A stretch of DNA of 38,619 bases, taken from a virus. This document shows, piece after piece, positions 5,403 through 13,985 of the stretch (position 1 is the stretch's first letter; every line of letters begins with the position of its first letter). The notes under the pieces were generated by a model. The model saw only the letters and a list, made by a program, of their open reading frames with translations, did no database searches and was not told where the DNA came from. A program made the translations under genes and the position numbers. The stretch is from positions 1 through 38,619 of IMG/VR virus record IMGVR_UViG_3300043427_003377. The stretch is one strand, 5' to 3'.

Positions 5403-6841
5403 GTCCGAGCCTCCTCCCGCAATACCTTAGCGCCGATGTCGATCTTGTTCCGCAGCGCCGCCACGATCTTCTCGTCCACCGTCTTCTCCGTGATCAGATC
5501 GACGTATGTCACGGGGTTCTTCTGACCGATGCGGTGCGCTCGATCCTCTGACTGCAGCCGATGTTCGAGGTCAAAGCTGTTGGCATAGTAGACCACAAGG
5601 TTCGCCTCGGTCAGCGTCAGACCATAGCCTGCCGTCGAGGGGTTGCCCACAAAGAATCGCAGCGGGTGGCCCGGTATCTGGAAGTCACGGACGATGCGAT
5701 TGCGCTCCTCGTCAGAGGTGTCGCCGAAGTAGCTGGCGGCTACATCGTTTCCGTAGGCTTTGCGCAGCGCCTCGGTGATGCCGATGATGTCGTGCCGGAA
5801 GCGAGACCAGATGATGGCCTTGCCATCGTGCTCTTCCATGATCTCGAGGAGAGCCTCCATGCGATTCGACTTGAACGTCAACACCTCGCCGTCGTCTGTC
5901 TTGAGATGGCCAGACAGCACCTGTTGCAGGCGGAGGAGCTGGGTGATGACGACAGGAGTGGAGACAAGCTCTGTCCCGTTGACCAAGGTGAACGCTTCCT
6001 TCCTGATCTCCTCGTACATCTTGGCCTGCTCGTCCGTCATCGACACATAGCGGGCGGTGTACGTCTTCTCCGGCAGGTCGAGGCACTCCTTCTTCAGAAC
6101 GCGGTAGGCAAACTGGTCGATGCGGTACGACAGGTCCTCGAGGTTCTTGTAGCCCACGATCTGCTCAAAGCTGTGCACCCCCATCTTGCGCTTCTGCGTC
6201 ACGGCATAGCGCCCTTGAAACGCGTAGTAACTATCGCAGCCCAAGAGCCGAGGTCCGAGGAACTCGCATTGAGCATAGACATCCATGGGCGACTTGGTCA
6301 CAGGCGAGCCTGTCAGCAGGCGGCGGTAACGAAAGAGCGAGGCGATCTTGACGAGGGCCTTGGTCCTCTTGGCCTTGTGGTTCTTGATGGTGGTCGATTC
6401 GTCGATGCCGATCAGACCACGGTGCCCGAACTTCTTGCCCAGCCACTCGCCTGCCTGCTTGCCCTTGAGGGCGGAGAAGGCTTCGACGTTCATGACGAAG
6501 ATGGTCAGGCCACCGAAGGCCTTGCCGACCGACTTGATCTCGGCCTCTTGCTGCTTGTTGGCAGACGAGACCCAGCGAATCACCCGCTTCTCGATCTCGT
6601 CCGGCATGTGCTCCGGGATTTCTTTGGCAACCCAGTTGCGGTACACGCCCTTCGGCGCGATGATCAAGGCGAAGTCTATCTTCCCCTCGAGGTGCAGGTT
6701 CGAGATGGTATCGATCAGGACCTTCGACTTTCCTGTTCCCATCTCCATAAAGAAGCCATAGGATTCGCGGTCCATGGACCGCTCAAGCGCGGTCACTTGG
6801 TGGGCATATGGCGTCGTCTTAAAATTCAGCTTGACAGTCAT
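5387..6841 (-). CDS. SNF2-family (SF2) helicase
   Basis: 484 aa, starting at the ATG at 6841 behind GGAGG. Motif I GTGKS (35-39) follows an HQ that resembles a Q-motif; motif II is DEST (147-150); motif III LLTGSP (175-180). The C-terminal lobe has IIWSRF, GYGLTLTEA and the SNF2-type motif VI QSEDRAHRIGQ (430-440). An ATP-driven dsDNA translocase related to phage SNF2-like helicases. Likely roles are replication, recombination or clearing bound proteins. It is divergent from the replication operon. A heptamer repeat (6241-6261) encodes the FLGPRLLG segment. Confidence 0.9.
   Translation of the reverse strand: MTVKLNFKTTPYAHQVTALERSMDRESYGFFMEMGTGKSKVLIDTISNLHLEGKIDFALIIAPKGVYRNWVAKEIPEHMPDEIEKRVIRWVSSANKQQEAEIKSVGKAFGGLTIFVMNVEAFSALKGKQAGEWLGKKFGHRGLIGIDESTTIKNHKAKRTKALVKIASLFRYRRLLTGSPVTKSPMDVYAQCEFLGPRLLGCDSYYAFQGRYAVTQKRKMGVHSFEQIVGYKNLEDLSYRIDQFAYRVLKKECLDLPEKTYTARYVSMTDEQAKMYEEIRKEAFTLVNGTELVSTPVVITQLLRLQQVLSGHLKTDDGEVLTFKSNRMEALLEIMEEHDGKAIIWSRFRHDIIGITEALRKAYGNDVAASYFGDTSDEERNRIVRDFQIPGHPLRFFVGNPSTAGYGLTLTEANLVVYYANSFDLEHRLQSEDRAHRIGQKNPVTYVDLITEKTVDEKIVAALRNKIDIGAKVLREEARTWLQL
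6241..6261 (+). repeat. Heptamer repeat, 3 units, antisense to the gene
   Basis: CCAAGAG, CCGAGGT, CCGAGGA on the plus strand, within the minus-strand helicase gene. Confidence 0.7.
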
Positions 6842-6861
6842 GGCATATCCTCCGATATACT
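6831..6861 (+). promoter_or_regulatory. Candidate promoter of the replication operon
   Basis: A perfect TTGACA at 6831-6836, then TATACT at 6856-6861 (19-bp spacer), or GATATA at 6854-6859 (17-bp spacer). It reads toward the gene at 6917 and overlaps the helicase start codon on the other strand. The -10 placement is uncertain. Confidence 0.45.
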
Positions 6862-6916
6862 CCATGTACAGCAAGACGACTTGTTGTTCAACCACAAACC
6901 TGAAGAGGATATACTT

Positions 6917-7474
6917 GTGACTAACATCTTTGACGACATCTTCAGCGAAGCCGACGCGCTGTCAAACGTAGGCACCCAAGAGACCAAGAACCTGAGCGAC
7001 CTCGTCCGCAAGCTGCGGGCCGTTGACTCCGACATCGACAAGGCCGAGCAGGCTTTGAAGGGTCTCAAGCAGGAGCGCCAGAAGCTCACCACCGAATTGA
7101 TCCCCGGCGTCATGGACGAGATGGGCGTGGATCGGTTGGACGTGGACGGCGTCACCGTTACCCGCAAGCTCATCGTGTCTGCCTCGATCTCTGACGAGAA
7201 CCGGGAGCAGGCCTTCGGTTGGCTGCGCGACAACGGCCTCGACGACATCATCAAGAACGACGTGGTGGTGTCCTTTGGTCGTGGCGAAGACAACGCCGCG
7301 AAGAACGCTGTCGGCATCCTGCGTGAGCAGGGCTTCGACCCAGACGTGAAGACCCACATCCACCCCATGACGTTGAAAGCGTTTGTCAAAGAGCGCGTCG
7401 AGGATGGCAAGCCCATCGACCTCGACATGTTCGGTGCCTACGTCGTCAACGCTGCTGAAATCCGGAGGAAATAA
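6917..7474 (+). CDS. Conserved phage protein, coiled coil plus alpha/beta domain
   Basis: 185 aa, with a GTG start preceded by GAAGAGG. The frame is open far upstream, but only as the antisense of the helicase. The N-terminal 60 residues are a charged coiled coil (SDLVRKLRAVDSDIDKAEQAL). A compact domain follows with LIPGVMDEMGVDRLDVDGVTV and a GLDDIIKNDVVVSFG segment. I recall similar proteins beside SSB-like and primase genes of other tailed phages, without a known activity. First gene of the replication operon, two bases before the next ATG. Confidence 0.7.
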   Translation: MTNIFDDIFSEADALSNVGTQETKNLSDLVRKLRAVDSDIDKAEQALKGLKQERQKLTTELIPGVMDEMGVDRLDVDGVTVTRKLIVSASISDENREQAFGWLRDNGLDDIIKNDVVVSFGRGEDNAAKNAVGILREQGFDPDVKTHIHPMTLKAFVKERVEDGKPIDLDMFGAYVVNAAEIRRK

Positions 7475-7476
7475 TC

Positions 7477-8271
7477 ATGACCACTGCTGTGGCAAAAGCT
7501 AAAGAGACCGCCCTGTCCACCGACTTGATGAACGACATCTTCGACATGGCCGGGGAGGGCACATCGTTCGACTCGTCGGAGATGCAAATCCCGTTTGTTC
7601 GTGTGGCGCAGTCGCTGTCGCCTCAACTGAACAAGAAGAAGGGCGAGTACATCGAAGGCCTCTCGGCAGGTGATGCGTACAATACGCTGACCGGAGAGAT
7701 GTGGCCCGGGGAGACGGGCCTTGTCGTGGTGCCCTGCTTCCAGACAACGAAGTATCTGGAGTTTGTTCCTCGCACCTCAGGCGGCGGGTTCCGTGGCGAG
7801 ATCGGTCCCAACGATCCGATCTTGCAGCGCACCTCGCGTGATGGCTCGAAGGAAATCCTGCCGAATGGCAACGAGCTGGTGAAGTCTGACCAACACTTCT
7901 GCCTGATCGTCGGGGAAGACGGCATCACCCAGCCTGTCGTGATTGACATGAAGTCTACTCAGCTCAAGGTCTCGCGCCGCTGGAAGACAAACATCAACCA
8001 GTTGAAGGTTCGGCATCCGGAAACGGGCGAAATCAAATCCCCGCCCGTGTTCGGATTTATGTGGCGCTTGAAGACCGTGGAAGAGACCAACGACAAGGGC
8101 GACTTCTACAACTGGTCTGTTGAGAAGGTTGGGATGGTTGAGACCCGCGAGCTGTTGATGGAGGGTAAAGCCTTCCGCGACGGCGTCATGCGCGGCGAGC
8201 TCAAGGCACAGGCTGAGAACCACGGCGGTGGCGACGGCGGCGGCGCTCGAAACGACGACAGCCCGTTTTGA
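7477..8271 (+). CDS. Putative ssDNA-binding protein
   Basis: 264 aa with a strong GGAGGAAATAATC ribosome site. The body is beta-rich. The C-terminus is a Gly/Asp-rich linker ending in NDDSPF, closely matching the acidic DDxPF tip by which bacterial SSB proteins recruit partners. The position between a conserved early gene and the primase fits a phage SSB. The OB-fold cannot be confirmed by eye, and an unrelated replication accessory with an SSB-like tail is the alternative. Confidence 0.6.
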   Translation: MTTAVAKAKETALSTDLMNDIFDMAGEGTSFDSSEMQIPFVRVAQSLSPQLNKKKGEYIEGLSAGDAYNTLTGEMWPGETGLVVVPCFQTTKYLEFVPRTSGGGFRGEIGPNDPILQRTSRDGSKEILPNGNELVKSDQHFCLIVGEDGITQPVVIDMKSTQLKVSRRWKTNINQLKVRHPETGEIKSPPVFGFMWRLKTVEETNDKGDFYNWSVEKVGMVETRELLMEGKAFRDGVMRGELKAQAENHGGGDGGGARNDDSPF

Positions 8272-8275
8272 GCAT

Positions 8276-8295
8276 GAGGGGGCGTGAGCCCCCTC
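8276..8295 (+). promoter_or_regulatory. Perfect GC hairpin between SSB-like and primase genes
   Basis: GAGGGGGC (8276-8283), loop GTGA, GCCCCCTC (8288-8295). No T-run follows on either side, so it is not a canonical terminator. It could attenuate, stall or protect mRNA between the two genes. Confidence 0.6.
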
Positions 8296-8320
8296 CCACC
8301 TTCCGCGCCCGGAGAAGACA

Positions 8321-9862
8321 ATGTCCCTTGCCAGACGTCTTCTGCTTGCCTTCGAAGGATCGGACTTGGCGCACGGTCGAACGACCGTGGGCCGAGTTGC
8401 GAGAAACGGCAAGGCAGAAGCAAACAGCTATGTCATACGGGAGTTGATGACGGAGGAGCACGTCAAGGCGCACCTTGCTGGGAAGCAGGGCGTCGGGTCG
8501 ATCCCGATCAATTCCAAGAACGAATGCAAGTTTGGAGCCATCGACATCGATGACTACGACCTTGATCACAAAGCGCTGGCTTCTCGTATCAAGAGCCAGA
8601 AGCTACCGCTCGTGCAGTGCCGCTCCAAGTCTGGCGGCGCTCACCTCTACCTGTTCTTGGACGGGTGGTATCCAGCGGCCATGGTCCGAGAATATCTGAC
8701 CGAGGTGGCAGCCCTGTTGGGCTACGCTGGCCGGGAGATATTCCCAAAGCAGGACAAGATTTTGTTTGACCGCGGAGACGTGGGCAACTTCATCAACTCG
8801 CCCTACTTCAACGCCGACGAGACGGTGCGCTACGCCGTGTCGGAAACGGGCGAGGCTATGTCGCTCGAGGAGTTTCTCGATAAGGTCGAGGCGACGCGTG
8901 TCCCGCTGTCCAAGCTGGAGATTGCGCCGCACGTGGAGAAGCGGGAAGACCTGAAGGACTATCCGCCCTGCCTCGAGCAGATCATTCTGCAGGGTGTGAT
9001 CAACGACTACCGCAACACCACCCTGTTCAATCTGACTACGGCACACAAGAAGGCAAGCTCTGACGGGTGGAAGCGGATGCTTGAGGAGAGCAACGTCCGC
9101 TACTGCGAGAACCCGCTGGGTGCCGAAGAGGTGGTCGGCCTTCAGAAGCAACACGACAAGAAGGACTACGGCTATCAGTGCACGGCCACGCCGCTTTGCA
9201 ACTTCTGCAACAAGGACCTGTGCCGCACCCGGAAGCTTGGCATCGGCAGTGGCGGGTCTGTGGAGTTTCCAAAGCTGACGGGGATGACGATCCTCAACTC
9301 GTCGCCCAAGATGTTCTTCCTCGACTACGACGGCAAGCGTCTTGAGATCACCTCGCAGCAATTGACCAGCCAGACCGCCTTCCAAAGCGTATGCGTCGAG
9401 CAGGTTGACCGCATGCCGCCCACGATCAAGGCGGCCGAGTGGAACAAGGTGGTGAACGGTCTTCTCGACACCGCCATCCACCTCGAGGCTCCGCCGGAGC
9501 TGACGCTGCGCGGCCAGTTCGAAGACCTGATCCGGGAGTATTGCACCAGCAACATCCGGGCCATGGTGGTCGAGGAAGTTGCGATGGGCAAACCTTGGAC
9601 GGACAAGGGCCTCACGAAGTTTACCTTTGGAGGCTTGATGGAGTTTCTGAAGTTTCGCGGGTTCACCAACGTGAGCCGGGTGCAGGTGCAGAATTTCATC
9701 AAGGACCTGAACGACGGCCGCCCCTGCCATGGCCATCAGGGCTTGAGAAGAGAGGATGGGGGCACGACCACAGTGCGGGTCTGGTGGGTCCCAGCCTACA
9801 AAGAAGAGCAAGTAGATATGAGAGTGGAGACGAACGATGAAGCTGCCCGTATTCCCTTCTGA
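8321..9862 (+). CDS. Archaeo-eukaryotic (TOTE-like) primase
   Basis: 513 aa, ATG behind GGAGAAGA. The AEP catalytic pattern is visible: AIDIDDYD with acidic residues at 75-77, and RSKSGGAHLYLFL with the Ser/His motif at 102-113, as in primases of the TOTE conflict system and related phages. Four cysteines (287, 293, 296, 301) may form a zinc knot. The C-terminal part (about 400-490) looks like a helical primase accessory region. It would prime DNA synthesis for the polymerase encoded downstream. No helicase domain is fused. Confidence 0.8.
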   Translation: MSLARRLLLAFEGSDLAHGRTTVGRVARNGKAEANSYVIRELMTEEHVKAHLAGKQGVGSIPINSKNECKFGAIDIDDYDLDHKALASRIKSQKLPLVQCRSKSGGAHLYLFLDGWYPAAMVREYLTEVAALLGYAGREIFPKQDKILFDRGDVGNFINSPYFNADETVRYAVSETGEAMSLEEFLDKVEATRVPLSKLEIAPHVEKREDLKDYPPCLEQIILQGVINDYRNTTLFNLTTAHKKASSDGWKRMLEESNVRYCENPLGAEEVVGLQKQHDKKDYGYQCTATPLCNFCNKDLCRTRKLGIGSGGSVEFPKLTGMTILNSSPKMFFLDYDGKRLEITSQQLTSQTAFQSVCVEQVDRMPPTIKAAEWNKVVNGLLDTAIHLEAPPELTLRGQFEDLIREYCTSNIRAMVVEEVAMGKPWTDKGLTKFTFGGLMEFLKFRGFTNVSRVQVQNFIKDLNDGRPCHGHQGLRREDGGTTTVRVWWVPAYKEEQVDMRVETNDEAARIPF

Positions 9863-10163
9863 GCAGGACGACCGAATGCTCAGGGCCGTTGACGTGTGTC
9901 GATGGCTGAACCTGTCGGAATCAACCCTGTACAAGTGGATCAAGGACGACAAGTTCCCGAAGCCCTATTCGCTTGGCGATGAGATGGATCAGAACTCGGT
10001 GTCCCGGTTCTCGAAAAAAGAGATTGAGGAGTGGCTCTATGCGCGACCAAGAGGCAAATTTCACGGAACGGAAAAAGCTGTTGCTCGGTCCCCCCGGGTG
10101 CGGAAAAACCCACAGACTGATCTGGGAGGTGGAGCAGGAGCTGGCACGGGGAACGAGGCCTGA
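9837..10163 (+). CDS. AlpA/MerR-type HTH regulator
   Basis: 108 aa. Residues 13-70 have the winged-helix pattern of AlpA/excisionase proteins: MLRAVDVCRWLNLSESTLYKWI, then KFPKPYSLG and SKKEIEEWL. The start overlaps the primase gene by 26 bases. The last 40 residues overlap the helicase gene in another frame for 125 bases and are Gly/Arg/Pro-rich, unlike a folded domain. Could be a transcription regulator, or an excisionase if the phage integrates; no integrase is in the window. Confidence 0.7.
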   Translation: MKLPVFPSEQDDRMLRAVDVCRWLNLSESTLYKWIKDDKFPKPYSLGDEMDQNSVSRFSKKEIEEWLYARPRGKFHGTEKAVARSPRVRKNPQTDLGGGAGAGTGNEA

Positions 10164-11589
10164 CGAGATTGCCATGGTCTCCTTCACTCGCAAGTCGGTG
10201 GAGGAGGCTCGGTCTCGCGCCTGTGCTAGGTTTAACCTCACGCCAAAAGACCTGCCGTACTTCCAGACCCTACACGCTCTTGGCCTCCGCCTGCTCGGCA
10301 TCTCCCCGTCTCAGATCATGACACAGGCGGATTGGAAAGACTTCGGCAAGAGCCTTGGCCTAGACATCAAGGGCGTCGATGACCGCTCCGCAAGGGACGG
10401 TCTGATCGTTGCCCAGACCGTAGGCGGAGACAAGTATGTCGCCATTATCGAGCGGGCGCTGATGCGGTGCCTTCCGCTGGAGCGTGAGTTTGCCGAGACC
10501 AACGACTGGTCGCTGTCGTGGCCCATGCTCAGGAAGGTCGAGCAGGAGCTCATGTTGTACAAGAGTACGTACAACAAGTTCTCCTTCGTGGACATGATCA
10601 ACGAGGTCGTGGTGCAAGAGCTCCAAGGTCCGAGGCTCAAGCTCCTCGTGGTCGACGAAGCGCAGGACCTGACGCCCTTGCAGTGGCTGATGGTAGATAT
10701 CTTGTCACTCCGCGCCGACCGGATAATTTATGCGGGAGACGACGATCAGGCGATCCACCGCTGGGCTGGCGTCAGGGTCAAGCTCTTCATGGAAAGCTCG
10801 AGAAACATCGAAGTGCTTTCCCAGAGCTACCGCCTGCCGCGCCCTGTCTATGAGACGTGCGTCGGTATCTCCGGCCGCATTCGCGACCGCCTGCCCAAGG
10901 AGTTCTACCCGGCCGAGCATGAGGGTTCGGTGAGCAGGGTCATGGGCCCTCGGAACCTTGACCTGCGGGAGGGCAAGTGGATGGTGCTGGCCCGGACAAA
11001 CTCCTACGTGCAGGACTGGGCCCAGCGCCTGCGGCAGGACGGCTACATGTTCAAGGTCTACGGCCGCAACTCCGTCGATCCCAAGCTGGCCGCTGCAATT
11101 CAAAACTGGCGCAGGCTGCAGAAGGGGGAGCTTCTCCCAGTCGGCGCGATCAAAGACCTGTACGAGTTGCTGCCAAAGCAGGGGGATGCTGCAGCACTGA
11201 AGCGTGGGTCAGGCAAGTTGCTGGAGGCCTTCAACCCCGAAGGTCTCTACGGCTACGATAATCTAGTATCGTCGGCGGGGATGATCGCCGATCTGGGGGT
11301 CGATGCGCTTCGGGTCTTGAACCTTGGGGCCTACGACGCCGACTACATCCGCAGTCTCGAGCGCCGGGGGGAGGACATCTCCGGTGAGCCGCGGATCAAA
11401 CTATCGACGGGGCATGCCGCCAAGGGTGGCGAGGAGGACAACGTCGCAGTCGATCTGTCCTCGACCAAGGCCTGCGTCAATACCCAGTTCCCTGATGACG
11501 AGCACAGGGTCATGTACGTCTGTGGAAGCCGTGCGAAAAAGAACCTCGTCTTCGTGCACACCGACAAGGAGTATCGCTATGTCCTCTGA
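10039..11589 (+). CDS. UvrD/Rep-like SF1 helicase
   Basis: 516 aa, starting at the ATG at 10039 with GAGGAG upstream. SF1A motifs run in order: Walker A GPPGCGKT (17-24), Ia SFTRKSVEEA, II VVDEAQD (204-210), III YAGDDDQAIHRW, IV LSQSYRLPRPVYE, V STGHAAKGGEEDNV, VI DEHRVMYVCGSRAKK. At 516 aa it is shorter than UvrD (about 720), with reduced B-subdomains. ATP-driven 3'-5' unwinding in replication or repair is expected. The 5' 125 bases overlap the HTH gene, and the 3' end overlaps the next start. Confidence 0.9.
   Translation: MRDQEANFTERKKLLLGPPGCGKTHRLIWEVEQELARGTRPDEIAMVSFTRKSVEEARSRACARFNLTPKDLPYFQTLHALGLRLLGISPSQIMTQADWKDFGKSLGLDIKGVDDRSARDGLIVAQTVGGDKYVAIIERALMRCLPLEREFAETNDWSLSWPMLRKVEQELMLYKSTYNKFSFVDMINEVVVQELQGPRLKLLVVDEAQDLTPLQWLMVDILSLRADRIIYAGDDDQAIHRWAGVRVKLFMESSRNIEVLSQSYRLPRPVYETCVGISGRIRDRLPKEFYPAEHEGSVSRVMGPRNLDLREGKWMVLARTNSYVQDWAQRLRQDGYMFKVYGRNSVDPKLAAAIQNWRRLQKGELLPVGAIKDLYELLPKQGDAAALKRGSGKLLEAFNPEGLYGYDNLVSSAGMIADLGVDALRVLNLGAYDADYIRSLERRGEDISGEPRIKLSTGHAAKGGEEDNVAVDLSSTKACVNTQFPDDEHRVMYVCGSRAKKNLVFVHTDKEYRYVL
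10623..10636 (+). repeat. Heptamer repeat, 2 units
   Basis: CCAAGGT, CCGAGGC directly upstream of the helicase motif II codons, encoding QGPRL. Confidence 0.65.
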
Positions 11590-11866
11590 TCCGAAGAGAA
11601 TCGAAATCTTGAAGCGCGCAGTCGAGGTGACTGGCGGCGAGCGGCAGGATTCCTACGGCCCTGTCAAAGACAACCTGACGAACATCGCTGATCTCTGGCA
11701 GGTCTACCTGACCCAGCGCAACAACTGTCTTGTCGAGGTATCGGCGGAGGATGTGGCGTGGATGATGACCATGCTCAAGGCCGCTCGGTCGCTGGCCGGA
11801 TACCATGAGGACAACTACGTTGATGCGGCCGCATACGCCGCCATCGCAGGGGAGTGTGCACAGTGA
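11579..11866 (+). CDS. DUF6378-family protein
   Basis: 95 aa. The GGERQDSYGPVKDNLTNIADLW opening and VSAEDVAWMMTMLKAARSL...DNYVDAAAYAAIAGE ending match the small all-helical DUF6378 family common in phages. Its conserved His/Asp/Glu layout recalls MazG-like folds, but the activity is unknown. It overlaps the helicase stop by 11 bases and the polymerase start by four. A role in nucleotide supply is a guess from position. Confidence 0.8.
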   Translation: MSSDPKRIEILKRAVEVTGGERQDSYGPVKDNLTNIADLWQVYLTQRNNCLVEVSAEDVAWMMTMLKAARSLAGYHEDNYVDAAAYAAIAGECAQ

Positions 11867-13773
11867 CCAAGGATCGCTTCGACGTCAGCACGGACGACTT
11901 CCTGCTGAAGATGGACCTGTCCAACCCGGACGTCGAGTGGTTCATGCCCTCCGAGTTCCCTGACCTGACGCGACACACGCTGATGGCCATCGACCTTGAA
12001 ACGAGGGACCCGCAACTGACGGAGATGGGACCCGGCTGGGCAACCAAGAACGGCGAGGTCATCGGCATCGCCGTCGCGGCCGGGGACTTCTCTGGCTACT
12101 TCCCCATTGCCCACGCCAACGGGCCGAACCTCGACAAGAAGCTGACGCTGCGCTGGCTGCAGAAGCAACTGGCCACGCCGCACATGACGAAGGTCATGCA
12201 CAACGCAAGCTACGATACGGGCTGGCTCATGGCCGAGGGTGTTAATATTCAAGGCCCAATCATTGACACCATGCTGTCAGCCCCGCTATTGGACGAGAAC
12301 AGGATGTCCTACCGTCTCGACCTCTTGGGCAAGGACTACCTCGGCATGCGGAAGGACGAGAAGGTCCTGCGGCAGGCGGCGGCCGAGTGGGGCATCGACC
12401 CCAAGTCGGAGATGTGGAAGCTGCCCGCCCGCTATGTGGGCGTCTATGCCGAGGCAGACGCCGTGCTGACGCTCAAGCTCTGGGAGCGCTTCAAGCCCAT
12501 GCTTGAGGATCAAAGCCTGATGTCCGTCCTGACGCTGGAGCACAGGGTCCTGCCCGCCGTGATCGAGATGCGGATGCGCGGGGTCAAGGTCGATCTGGAC
12601 AAGGCGGAGCAGGCGAAGAAGGAGCTCCGCAAGCGGGCCAACGAGATGTCCGACTGGATCGGCAAGGAGTCCGGGGTCAAGGTCGATCCGTGGTCGGCCG
12701 CCTCGGTGCAGAAGATGTTCGACGCCCTCGGGCTGGAGTATCCAAGGACCGAGGCCGGAGCGCCGTCGTTCACCAAACAATTTCTGCAGGCCATGGAGCA
12801 CCCGGTGGCCAAGGCCCTCGTCACGTTGCGCGAGATGGACAAGGCAGACAGCACGTTCATCGACTCGATCCTGCGCTACCAGAAGAACGGCCGCATCCAC
12901 TGCGAAATGCACCAGCTCCGCTCCGACGATGGTGGCACGGTGACAGGGCGCTTCTCTTCTTCGAACCCGAACCTCCAGCAAATCCCGGCCCGGGACCCCT
13001 ACATCAAGAAAATAATCCGGGGACTTTTTGTCCCGGAGGATGGCTGCAGGTGGGGATCGTTCGACTACTCGTCCCAAGAACCGCGGCTCTTGGTGCACTT
13101 CGCGGCCAGTCACCCCGACACGGAGCGCGATCCGTTGGTCAAGTCCATCGTCGAAGAGTACCAGCGTGGCGATGCCGACCTGCACCAGATGGTGGCAGAC
13201 ATGGCAGGCATCAGCCGGAAGGCGGCCAAGACCATCAACCTCGGCATCATGTATGGCATGGGCGTAGGCAAGCTGGCCAACCAGCTTGGGCTGTCCGACG
13301 TGCAGGCCAAGGCGCTCATGGCGGAGTATCAAGAGAAGGTGCCGTTCGTGAAGAAGCTGGCAACTCTTGCTTCGACCCGGGCCGAAAGAGAGGGGCGCAT
13401 CCGCACCATTCTTGGACGCCTGTGCCGCTTTGATCTTTGGGAACCCGCGACCTTCGGGTACAATAAACCCATGAAGTACGATGACGCGCAGCGCGAGTAC
13501 GGTGGGATGGGTCGCCTGAGACGGGCGTTTACCTACAAAGCCTTGAACCGTGTGATCCAAGGCTCCGCTGCCGATCAGAACAAGCTCGCCATGGCAGAAT
13601 GCTACGAGGAGGGACTGGTCCCGCTCCTCACGGTGCATGACGAATTGTGCTTCAACGTGGAGTCCGACGAGCAGGCAACCCGCATCACCAAGATCATGGA
13701 GGAAGGGTTGTCTCTCAAGATTCCCAGCAAGGTGGACCAAGAACTCGGCAACAACTGGGGAGAGGTCGGATGA
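11863..13773 (+). CDS. polA-like: Family A DNA polymerase with 3'-5' exonuclease
   Basis: 636 aa, with a GTG start at 11863 overlapping the upstream TGA behind GGGGAG. Exonuclease motifs: DLE (44-46), HNASYD (113-118), YAEAD (195-199). Polymerase motif A is DYSSQEPR (Asp401), motif B R452..K456..L460..Y464 in an RKAAKTINLGIMYG context, motif C VHDE (591-594). No 5' nuclease domain. The site equivalent to E. coli Pol I Phe762 is Leu460. It is the replicative polymerase, working with the AEP primase, SSB-like protein and helicases encoded upstream. Confidence 0.95.
   Translation: MTKDRFDVSTDDFLLKMDLSNPDVEWFMPSEFPDLTRHTLMAIDLETRDPQLTEMGPGWATKNGEVIGIAVAAGDFSGYFPIAHANGPNLDKKLTLRWLQKQLATPHMTKVMHNASYDTGWLMAEGVNIQGPIIDTMLSAPLLDENRMSYRLDLLGKDYLGMRKDEKVLRQAAAEWGIDPKSEMWKLPARYVGVYAEADAVLTLKLWERFKPMLEDQSLMSVLTLEHRVLPAVIEMRMRGVKVDLDKAEQAKKELRKRANEMSDWIGKESGVKVDPWSAASVQKMFDALGLEYPRTEAGAPSFTKQFLQAMEHPVAKALVTLREMDKADSTFIDSILRYQKNGRIHCEMHQLRSDDGGTVTGRFSSSNPNLQQIPARDPYIKKIIRGLFVPEDGCRWGSFDYSSQEPRLLVHFAASHPDTERDPLVKSIVEEYQRGDADLHQMVADMAGISRKAAKTINLGIMYGMGVGKLANQLGLSDVQAKALMAEYQEKVPFVKKLATLASTRAEREGRIRTILGRLCRFDLWEPATFGYNKPMKYDDAQREYGGMGRLRRAFTYKALNRVIQGSAADQNKLAMAECYEEGLVPLLTVHDELCFNVESDEQATRITKIMEEGLSLKIPSKVDQELGNNWGEVG
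12742..12755 (+). repeat. Heptamer repeat, 2 units
   Basis: CCAAGGA, CCGAGGC in the polymerase gene, in the linker between exonuclease and polymerase lobes (encodes YPRTEA). Confidence 0.6.
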
Positions 13774-13985
13774 TCCCGAAAGACATGAAGACGGTTGGCC
13801 TGAAAGACATGGCCGACGAACAGATAGAGGCCATCATGAAGATGACCCATCACGCCTTGGTTCTTGCGCAGTGCACCGGGGACATGGACCTTTACGAGGA
13901 GGTCCTCGAGGATGCCAACGACATGGTCATCCTTCTTGGAGGCCAAAGCCTTCAAGTTGGGATGAGCATTGAAATTGAAGGCTAA
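13770..13985 (+). CDS. Small hypothetical protein
   Basis: 71 aa, with an ATGA overlap with the polymerase stop. Helical and acidic (KDMADEQIEAIMKMTHHALVLA...). It is the last gene of the plus-strand replication operon; its stop overlaps the convergent structural gene by four bases. No family recognised. Confidence 0.6.
   Translation: MIPKDMKTVGLKDMADEQIEAIMKMTHHALVLAQCTGDMDLYEEVLEDANDMVILLGGQSLQVGMSIEIEG

Noticed and set aside
5561-6916. Long plus-strand open frame upstream of the GTG at 6917
   Set aside because: It is antisense to the well-supported helicase; the Arg/Leu/Val/Asp-rich translation has no domain. Only 6917-7474 is kept.
8276-8295. Intrinsic terminator
   Set aside because: The stem is perfect, but neither strand has a T-run after it.
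8603-9952. 449-codon minus-strand open frame opposite the primase
   Set aside because: Same shadow effect; no ribosome site or recognisable domain, while the plus frame has clear primase motifs.
9837-10163. Excisionase with a partner integrase
   Set aside because: The fold could be an excisionase, but no integrase or attachment core is visible in the window, so only an AlpA-like regulator is called.
12286-13740. 484-codon minus-strand open frame opposite the DNA polymerase
   Set aside because: A shadow of polymerase codons in high-GC DNA; His/Leu/Gly/Val-rich with no motif, and polymerase motifs A-C lie on the plus strand.
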